Assembly (NCBI GenBank): GCA_036272195.1
Contig: DATAZE010000007.1
Span: forward strand, 48,683 to 112,682
Source: DASXHY01 sp036272195
Lineage (GTDB): Bacteria > Verrucomicrobiota > Verrucomicrobiia > Limisphaerales > DASXHY01
Reading direction: 5' to 3'
Length of the DNA stretch: 64,000 nucleotides
The notes beneath the pieces are model-generated. The model saw only the letters and a list, made by a program, of their open reading frames with translations, had not been told where the DNA came from and did not search any database. The position numbers and the translations under genes are program-made. Positions 59,601 to 64,000 of the stretch are shown here, piece by piece (within the stretch, counting starts at the first letter, position 1; each line of letters begins with the position of its first letter).

Positions 59601-59839
59601 CCGGCGGCATCAACGGCGGAGGCACATCTCCCGCGCCGCAAATCAACCTGAATATTTCCGTTCCGCTGAATACGGTCTGGCGCGTGGAATCCGCCGAATC
59701 GCTCGCCGGGCCGTGGCAACTCATGGAGGTGATCACGAACACTTCCACCGGTCCGATTTCCATCGTGGACACCGGCCAAAATGGACGCTTGCCTCCGTCG
59801 GCAGTGCCGGCGCGGTTCTATCGGTTGGTGCCGAATTAA
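56678..59839 (+). CDS. Large exported FG-GAP/VCBS-repeat protein
   Basis: 1053 residues. Signal peptide about 1-26. The first 520 residues contain FG-GAP/VCBS-like units with calcium-binding DxDGDGxxE loops: LYDLDGDGRDEIIF, ADVNGDGKKEVVTA, ADIDGDGLSEVLVP and GDVDGDGREEIIIG, as in beta-propeller lectin-like domains. A fibronectin-like part follows (RRASFSWNVPLGNSPQGWQIYRAEQPEGPF), then a carbohydrate-binding-like region (NLVANEGFEEDDNSHWDKWWGDI), a beta-sandwich, and a C-terminal NTVWRVESAESLAGPWQ domain. It is a surface or extracellular protein probably binding polysaccharide. Confidence 0.92.
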   Translation: MHRRLTGAARVVAAMSWLGLTAGHAGVVSSFQAGDGGWQLGTLAVGNLDNSGQLDVVVPYRNSSGQWMLDAFKPNGTRLPGFPYVGGDNEINVSPTLYDLDGDGRDEIIFTCGTSIIALRGNGSLVWSNQINRLNYVPDSGYMTVTNGFYWSNGGGFISHLPTNAVFSSEVSSPMIADVNGDGKKEVVTAWKIDPDSTSDDQDFNPFINQIWGGGEWGTVGETWSGGVVFFDAATGAKQYVYHIHQLVEAGLALGHADTNRPLETYVLNDSGSVVAFDKTKPHGLYGSGNLHGQFGKNSQVISGSYQIGVDVFTADIDGDGLSEVLVPTTQYTSPWQPNETILDDNGAVLWRQWKQQVNFPLNRWQNNACMIPVNPDHDNHVDVLSFTHSYEINFRYWNGVELVNHAGWPKNFYPYLPTPPVVGDVDGDGREEIIIGTYNPAANPSDGNLYVFALDGTLKYTVPVPGGLKHIPSIANVYGNGNDVVYRSLAGTVYIQNFGSTSDGPVSWSTHRGNKHRDGNLGVSLFPPGTPVITSKVSGYRRASFSWNVPLGNSPQGWQIYRAEQPEGPFTHIVTLIANATFYSDASLKPGCQYIYEVAAVYHTNTVLSAPFPILSSLNSNLVANEGFEEDDNSHWDKWWGDISWTNMIASTNVAYQGKQSMQITLLNQSSGASISQYNQYGTPYSTLPVTPGTLYSFGGFFKSGGISQPSQHWLQWTSTKTAANTNDRPTLPYPNYYTPYFSIGTTNTDWTYANRTFVMPAGFPNVELSHWYSVNAAASGSLYLDNLFFRALPAAGATNWAELIPFRSTWRYAFLTPPANWFAEDFNDVLWPIGIAKFGAGSGPANLTTLLPQRLPVYYFRREFAVPSQSCEELLLSATCTDAGNPPDIYLNGTKLVTSGIDVVSNPGNEVRYYDLTPFAGLLHAGGNTIAVALHNVWAVDYDDIAFDMDLKAVIGVATAEPNLNISTQATQAGGINGGGTSPAPQINLNISVPLNTVWRVESAESLAGPWQLMEVITNTSTGPISIVDTGQNGRLPPSAVPARFYRLVPN

Positions 59840-59844
59840 AACCA

Positions 59845-59935
59845 ATTTTACAGGAGATAACAGAGGAAACAGAGAAGATTTGGATACCCGCGATCAGCTT
59901 GCCTCTCCGTTTTCTCTGTTTGCTCCTGTTAAATT
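59845..59935. repeat. TTTTAACAGGAGG-family inverted repeat without a gene
   Basis: The left arm (59845-59876, ATTTTACAGGAGATAACAGA) and the right arm (59904-59935, ending GCTCCTGTTAAAT) are inverted around a 27-base spacer. It lies between convergent genes, and its TTA supplies the stop codon of the threonine aldolase gene. The same arms, 520 bases apart, bracket the GxxExxY gene at 61143. Confidence 0.85.
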
Positions 59936-60984
59936 TTTTGAATCGTTAAGACATCCGCGATGATCGCGTCAATATCCGCTTCGCTCGTCTGCCATGAGCA
60001 CATCAAGCGCGAACCGCCGCCCACAAAATCGTGAAACTCCCACCCGCGCTCTCGCAGGCCTTTGGCCAGATTTTCCGGCAACGGCACGAAGACTGCATTT
60101 GCGTCCACCGGATGTGCGGGCTTTAGGTTCGCTTCGGATAGCAGCCGTTTTTCAAGCAGTTTGGCGCAACGATTCGCGTGCTGCGCGTGCTTCAACCACG
60201 CGCCGCTCTCCAACATTCCCACCCAACCCGCCGCCAGAAAGCGCATCTTGGACGCCAACTGCCCCGCCTGTTTGGAGCGATATTCGAAATCCTTCGCCAG
60301 TTCGCGATTGAAGAAAATGACCGCCTCGCTACTCGCCATGCCGAGTTTCGTGCCGCCGAAACAAAGCACGTCAACGCCCGCTTCCGAAATCACGCGTTTC
60401 GGCGCGACGCCCAGCGATGCCACGGCATAGGCAAATCGCGCTCCGTCCATGTGCGTCGCCAGCTTGAACCTTTCTGTCACGTCACGAATGGCGGCAAGTT
60501 CGTCCGGTTGGTAAACCGTTCCGAACTCAGTGGATTGCGTGAGGCTCACCATCCTCGGTTTTTGGAAATGCAAATCCGAGCGTTTGAGCGCAAATTCTTC
60601 GATGGCTGCCGGGGAAATTTTGCCATGCTTTCCCTCCGCGCCAAATAATTTTGCGCCGTTGGAGAAAAATTCCGGCGCGCCGCATTCATCCTCGCAAATA
60701 TGAGCGTGCTCGAAGCAAAGGACGCTGTGATAAGATTGGCAACACGACGCGAGCGCGAGCGAATTCGCCGCCGTGCCGTTGAACACAAAAAACACCTCGC
60801 AATCCGTCTCGAAAAGCTCCCGCAACAAATTCGCCGCACGTTCCGTCCATGCGTCATTTCCGTAGGATGGAAGATCGCCGCGATTCGCCTTTAAGACTGT
60901 GTCTAAAACTTCCGGGCACATGCCCGCGGTATTGTCACTGGCGAACTGGTTCTTTTTCACAGATGTATTGGCCGCTCCATTCAC
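59929..60984 (-). CDS. ltaE: Low-specificity L-threonine aldolase
   Basis: 351 residues, fold-type I PLP enzyme. The cofactor lysine is K213 in CFGGTKLGMASSEA. FNGTAANSLALA, the stacking EHAHI and MDGARFAYA match the threonine aldolase signature. It cleaves threonine and allo-threonine to glycine and acetaldehyde. The last codons (IQKI then TAA) overlap a dispersed repeat, which supplies the stop. It is a single-gene unit. Confidence 0.94.
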   Translation of the reverse strand: MNGAANTSVKKNQFASDNTAGMCPEVLDTVLKANRGDLPSYGNDAWTERAANLLRELFETDCEVFFVFNGTAANSLALASCCQSYHSVLCFEHAHICEDECGAPEFFSNGAKLFGAEGKHGKISPAAIEEFALKRSDLHFQKPRMVSLTQSTEFGTVYQPDELAAIRDVTERFKLATHMDGARFAYAVASLGVAPKRVISEAGVDVLCFGGTKLGMASSEAVIFFNRELAKDFEYRSKQAGQLASKMRFLAAGWVGMLESGAWLKHAQHANRCAKLLEKRLLSEANLKPAHPVDANAVFVPLPENLAKGLRERGWEFHDFVGGGSRLMCSWQTSEADIDAIIADVLTIQKI

Positions 60985-61036
60985 GCGGCACAGAATGCGA
61001 CAATTTCCTCAGGAATTAAAGGCTCAGATGAATCTA

Positions 61037-61069
61037 ATTTTAACAGGAGGAAGCAGAGATAGCAGAGAA
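61037..61069. repeat. Left arm of the repeat pair around the GxxExxY gene
   Basis: ATTTTAACAGGAGG followed by AAGCAGAGATAGCAGAGAA. Its reverse complement matches 61592-61624 with four differences in 33 bases. Confidence 0.9.
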
Positions 61070-61142
61070 CCTGAAGAACCCAGTTCAATTTCATTTCAAA
61101 AAATTTGGTTTGTTGTCATCGTTCCCCTTTGTAGAATTTGGA

Positions 61143-61544
61143 ATGCACCCCTTATTCCTGAAAGCCTCAGGTTTGACGGAAACAATTATCGCCGCCGCTA
61201 TCGAAGTGCATCGCGATAAAGGCCCAGGATTGATTGAATCCATCTATGAATGGTGCATGCTCAAGGAATTTGAATTTCGACGCATAAATTGTATCTGTCA
61301 GCAGTCTGTTGAAATCAACTACAAAGGCTTCACGCGCGAAGTGCCATTGCGTTTTGACCTTTGTATCGAAGGATGTGTTTTGGTCGAAGCCAAGGCCGTG
61401 GAAAAAATTATGCCCATTCATAAGGCGCAACTCTTGAGCTACATGAAATTGCTCAACATTCCGCTCGGCTTGCTCATCAATTTTCATGAAATGAAAGTGA
61501 CCGACGGCATCAGCCGGCTTGTTCTTCCCGGGGCAGGCCGGTGA
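61143..61544 (+). CDS. GxxExxY protein (PDDEXK_3 nuclease-like)
   Basis: 133 residues. The name motif is GPGLIESIYE (G-x2-E-x2-Y). LRFDLCIEGCVLVEAKAVEK gives the D...E-x-K core of the PD-(D/E)XK nuclease fold, and KAQLLSYMKLLNIPLGLLINFH follows as in other members. Nuclease activity is inferred from the fold and was not seen directly. ATG 61143 is chosen; an upstream TTG (61110) is possible. The gene is bracketed by inverted copies of a dispersed repeat (61037-61069 and 61592-61624), making a 588-bp cassette between ltaE and parE. Confidence 0.92.
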   Translation: MHPLFLKASGLTETIIAAAIEVHRDKGPGLIESIYEWCMLKEFEFRRINCICQQSVEINYKGFTREVPLRFDLCIEGCVLVEAKAVEKIMPIHKAQLLSYMKLLNIPLGLLINFHEMKVTDGISRLVLPGAGR

Positions 61545-61591
61545 TACAATCCAAGATGAAGCCGAGTTCCTGCGAAACCGAAAACCACAAA

Positions 61592-61624
61592 TTCTCCGCT
61601 TCCTCTGCTACCTCCTGTTAAAAT
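61592..61624. repeat. Right arm of the repeat pair around the GxxExxY gene
   Basis: Reads TTCTCCGCTTCCTCTGC followed by TACCTCCTGTTAAAAT, the inverse of the left arm. It lies 64 bases upstream of parE. Confidence 0.9.
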
Positions 61625-61688
61625 CGGCTCCCTTCATTTCCTGTTTGCATCTCATCGCATTTTCCTGAAAGTTGAAAGGCGTTGAACT

Positions 61689-63536
61689 ATGGCTGAAAAC
61701 GCAAAGCACAATTACGACGAGAGCAAGATCAAAACCCTGTCTTCGCTGGAGCATATCCGCCTGCGCACAGGCATGTATATCGGTCGCATCGGCAACGGCT
61801 CCAATCCCGATGACGGCTGCTATGTCCTCATGAAGGAAGTCCTCGATAACGCGGTGGACGAATTCATCATGGGCCACGGGAAGGAAGTGCAGATTCACCT
61901 CGAGGGCAATCGCGTCGCGGTGCGGGATTTCGGGCGCGGCATTCCGCTCGGCAAAATCGTGGATTGCGTGTCGAAGATCAACACGGGCGCGAAATACAAC
62001 GATGAGGTGTTTCAATTCAGTGTGGGCTTGAATGGCGTCGGCACGAAGGCAGTGAACGCGCTCTCGAAAGTATTTTTCGTCCGCAGCCATCGCGATGGCG
62101 AATTCGCCGAGGCCTCGTTCAAGCAGGGTAGGCTGAAGAAAGAAGATAAGGGCAAGACCAAGGAACCGAACGGCACGTTCATCGAGTTCGAGCAGGACCC
62201 GGAGATTTTCAAGGACAGCGAATTCCGCCTGGAACACATCGAGCGCCGGCTGCGCCATTACAGTTACCTGAACAGCGGGCTGAAGTTGATTTTGAATGTT
62301 GCCGGGCAGCCGGAGCCGAAGGTTTTTCAATCGCGCCTCGGGCTCATGGACCTGGTGATGGAGGATTTGGAAGCGGACGGCGCGGAGCCGCTTTATCCGC
62401 CGCTCCATTACACGAGCAAGACGCTGGAATTTTGTTTTACCCACAGCAACAGCCGTTACGGCGAGACGTTTTATTCATTCGTCAACGGCCAGTATACCAG
62501 TGACGGCGGCACGCACTTGAGCGCGTTTCGCGAAGGTTTGCTCAAAGCGGTCAACGAATACGGCAACGCCAAGTACGAAGGCGACGATGTGCGTGAGGCG
62601 ATGGTCGGCGCGGTGGCGATTCGCCTGAAGGATCCGGTGTTCGAATCGCAAACGAAAAACAAGCTCGGCAATACGGAAATCCGCGGCGAACTGGTCAACA
62701 GCGTGCGCGAAGAGCTTTTGCACTTTTTCAATCGCAACAAGGACATCGCCGAGAAAATCATGTCGAAAGCCGAGGACACGCGGCAGTTGCGCAAGGAATT
62801 GCAGGAGGTCAAGAAACTCGCACGTGAACGCGCCAAGGCCATCACGATTCGCATCCCCCAGCTCAAGGATTGCAAAAATCATTTGGACAAGAAACGCGAC
62901 AAAGGCCAGGGCACGCAGGTTTTTATTTGCGAGGGCCAGTCGGCAGCGGGATCCATCACGAGTTGCCGTGACGTGAACAACCAGGCGGTGTTCGTGTTGA
63001 AGGGCAAGCCGCTCAATGTGTGGGACCTCAAGCGCGACGTCGTTTATAAGAACGACGAAATGTACAACCTGATGCAGGCGCTGAACATCGAGGACAATCT
63101 GGAAGGGTTGCGCTACGACAAGGTCATCCTCGCCACCGACGCGGACGTGGACGGGTTGCACATCCGCAACCTGATGATCACGTATTTCTACCGCTTCTTC
63201 GATCAGCTTGTGCACGATGGCCATTTGTATGTGCTGGAGACGCCGCTGTTCCGTGTGCGGAACAAGGAGAAAACGATTTACTGCTACAGCGAAGCCGAGC
63301 GCGACAAGGCGATTACGGAATTAGGCGGCAAACCGGAGATTACGCGGTTCAAAGGCCTGGGTGAAATTTCACCCGCGGAATTCAAGCAGTTCATCAGCAA
63401 GGAAATGCGGGTGAGCAAAGTTGAATACGCGCAAAAAGCCGAAGTCAGCGGCATCCTGACTTTCTACATGGGCAAGAACACGCCGGAGCGCAAAGACTAC
63501 ATTATGGAGAACCTGGTTGTGCCGGTGGAGGATTAG
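61689..63536 (+). CDS. parE: DNA topoisomerase IV subunit B (type IIA, Bacteroidetes-like)
   Basis: 615 residues. The GHKL ATPase domain has VLMKEVLDNAVDEFIMGHGK, VRDFGRGIPLGK and SVGLNGVGTKAVNALS. The TOPRIM domain has E415-G-Q-S at the usual EGDS site (ICEGQSAAGSI) and DADVDGLHIR (D484/D486/D488). FKGLGEISPAEFKQFI ends the core. The lack of the GyrB insert, the length and the wording put it with ParE of the Bacteroidetes type. It decatenates chromosomes with ParC, but no parC follows; an antitoxin-toxin pair and an IS occupy the downstream space. Confidence 0.93.
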   Translation: MAENAKHNYDESKIKTLSSLEHIRLRTGMYIGRIGNGSNPDDGCYVLMKEVLDNAVDEFIMGHGKEVQIHLEGNRVAVRDFGRGIPLGKIVDCVSKINTGAKYNDEVFQFSVGLNGVGTKAVNALSKVFFVRSHRDGEFAEASFKQGRLKKEDKGKTKEPNGTFIEFEQDPEIFKDSEFRLEHIERRLRHYSYLNSGLKLILNVAGQPEPKVFQSRLGLMDLVMEDLEADGAEPLYPPLHYTSKTLEFCFTHSNSRYGETFYSFVNGQYTSDGGTHLSAFREGLLKAVNEYGNAKYEGDDVREAMVGAVAIRLKDPVFESQTKNKLGNTEIRGELVNSVREELLHFFNRNKDIAEKIMSKAEDTRQLRKELQEVKKLARERAKAITIRIPQLKDCKNHLDKKRDKGQGTQVFICEGQSAAGSITSCRDVNNQAVFVLKGKPLNVWDLKRDVVYKNDEMYNLMQALNIEDNLEGLRYDKVILATDADVDGLHIRNLMITYFYRFFDQLVHDGHLYVLETPLFRVRNKEKTIYCYSEAERDKAITELGGKPEITRFKGLGEISPAEFKQFISKEMRVSKVEYAQKAEVSGILTFYMGKNTPERKDYIMENLVVPVED

Positions 63537-63610
63537 CCGTAGGATAGCACTTCCAGCCTGTTACTGAATTTGGCGTGGATTTTGGTCCATCCCTGCCCTA
63601 CAATTAAACT

Positions 63611-63841
63611 ATGAGTTTTGAAACGCTCACGGCCGAGATCAGCGCCTTGCCGCTAGAAAAACGGCGTGAACTGATGCAATTCATGATTAAGCTGGAGGCG
63701 CTCGAAGAGCCTGGTATCAGCCCCGAAGATGAGCAACGGCTTCTCCTTTCCCTGGATGAAGCGACCCGTGATGTTGATTCCGGCAAGGGCGTGTCAATCG
63801 ACGAAGCTCGTCAGCGCGTCAGCTCATGGGCTGCCAAATAA
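63611..63841 (+). CDS. Antitoxin-like protein of a RelE/ParE-type module
   Basis: 76 residues. SFETLTAEISALPLEKRRELMQFMIKLEALEE then EQRLLLSLDEATRDVDSGKGVSIDEARQRV reads like small addiction-module antitoxins found next to RelE/ParE toxins. The stop overlaps by 16 bases the start of a frame (63826) that opens like such a toxin but is broken by an IS. Identity as antitoxin is inferred from size, wording and this neighbour. Confidence 0.75.
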   Translation: MSFETLTAEISALPLEKRRELMQFMIKLEALEEPGISPEDEQRLLLSLDEATRDVDSGKGVSIDEARQRVSSWAAK

Positions 63842-63861
63842 TCTTTCCCCCCCAAGCCCTA
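63826..63861 (+). pseudogene. RelE/ParE-type toxin gene interrupted after about 12 codons by an IS
   Basis: From ATG 63826 the frame reads MGCQIIFPPQAL, the usual first strand and helix start of RelE/ParE toxins (M-x-x-x-I-I-F-x-P-x-A). At about 63862 the sequence changes to the end of an IS5-family element. The rest of the toxin would lie beyond the element, outside the window. Confidence 0.6.
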
Positions 63862-64000
63862 GGGCCTGTTAACACTATTACGTAAAGCTTCGATAATTAA
63901 GGCGAAGACAACGAATCCGGCGAAGAGGGAGTCGAGTTTATCGAAGCGGGAAAAAACACGGCGGTAGCTTTTGATGCGTCGGAAGAGCCGTTCGATCTCG
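63859..64000 (-). CDS. IS5-family transposase, C-terminal end (truncated by the window)
   Basis: The minus-strand frame is open from the window end to a TAG at 63859-63861. It reads EIERLFRRIKSYRRVFSRFD, then KLDSLFAGFVVFALIIEALR and NSVNRP. The words RRIKxxRRVxxRFDK and the hydrophobic end are typical of the DDE transposases of the IS5 superfamily. The last codons use the IS terminus and the target site, so the original frame may stop in the junction. Confidence 0.88.
   Translation of the reverse strand, partial: EIERLFRRIKSYRRVFSRFDKLDSLFAGFVVFALIIEALRNSVNRP
63862..64000 (-). mobile_element. IS5-family insertion sequence, one end
   Basis: The end at about 63862 begins GGGCCTGTTAACA, a terminal repeat-like sequence, directly after the toxin fragment. 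CTA or TA next to it could be the target duplication. The other end lies outside the window. Confidence 0.8.

Noticed and set aside
1..64000. CRISPR arrays, rRNA or tRNA genes, prophage clusters
   Set aside because: No regularly spaced identical repeats, no tRNA cloverleaf and no rRNA stretch was recognised; the tandem array near 34 kb has long, irregular units and no cas genes nearby.

Overview
The window looks like the chromosome of a soil-type verrucomicrobium related to Pedosphaera/Limisphaerales. This is inferred from gene content: a Gloeo_Verruco tandem-repeat protein, LamG/Ig-like secreted proteins, an H-X9-DG prepilin-like protein, an RNA polymerase sigma factor fused to a membrane anchor, a Mu gp27-like orphan, a GxxExxY (PDDEXK_3) gene, and intergenic regions crowded with short palindromic repeats. 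No rRNA or tRNA gene was seen. The part up to 16.4 kb is a mixed housekeeping region: the end of a secretin, a manganese/iron transporter with a palindromic operator and a universal stress protein, a class-V aminotransferase, a type II secretion F protein, thioredoxin, an RRM protein, a SET-domain methyltransferase, a pseudouridine synthase, an acyltransferase next to a GT28 glycosyltransferase, CutA, a GNAT acetyltransferase, 3-methyladenine glycosylase I and an SDR reductase. From 16.5 to 30.0 kb a single minus-strand S10-spc-alpha type cluster runs rplB-rpsS-rplV-rpsC-rplP-rpmC-rpsQ-rplN-rplX-rplE-rpsN-rpsH-rplF-rplR-rpsE-rplO-secY-map-infA-rpmJ-rpsM-rpsK-rpsD-rpoA-rplQ and ends at a clear terminator. 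It lacks rpsJ-rplC-rplD-rplW at the front and rpmD and adk inside, S11, S5 and L17 carry low-complexity extensions, and covarying hairpins sit in several of its gaps. From 30 to 50 kb lies a repeat-rich accessory region with a 180-bp MITE-like element, a metallophosphoesterase, the membrane-anchored sigma factor, large secreted proteins, a DUF892 protein, a DNA polymerase I whose proofreading site is degenerate, a serine hydrolase and a VapBC-like module. At 50.4-55.2 kb is the most interesting locus: a tight operon of a WXG100-like protein, a coiled-coil protein, a 70-residue second WxD-motif protein and a 1242-residue FtsK/EccC-like ATPase without an obvious membrane segment. I read it as a compact type VII secretion-like system in a diderm bacterium. 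The last part holds VOC and GAF proteins, an FG-GAP/VCBS protein, threonine aldolase, the GxxExxY gene bracketed by inverted copies of a dispersed repeat (a gene-less copy of the pair lies 1.1 kb upstream), a Bacteroidetes-type ParE, and an antitoxin/toxin pair whose toxin is cut after about 12 codons by an IS5-family element that runs off the window end. Several apparent N-terminal extensions are translations of intergenic repeats; the starts given here have been trimmed accordingly.
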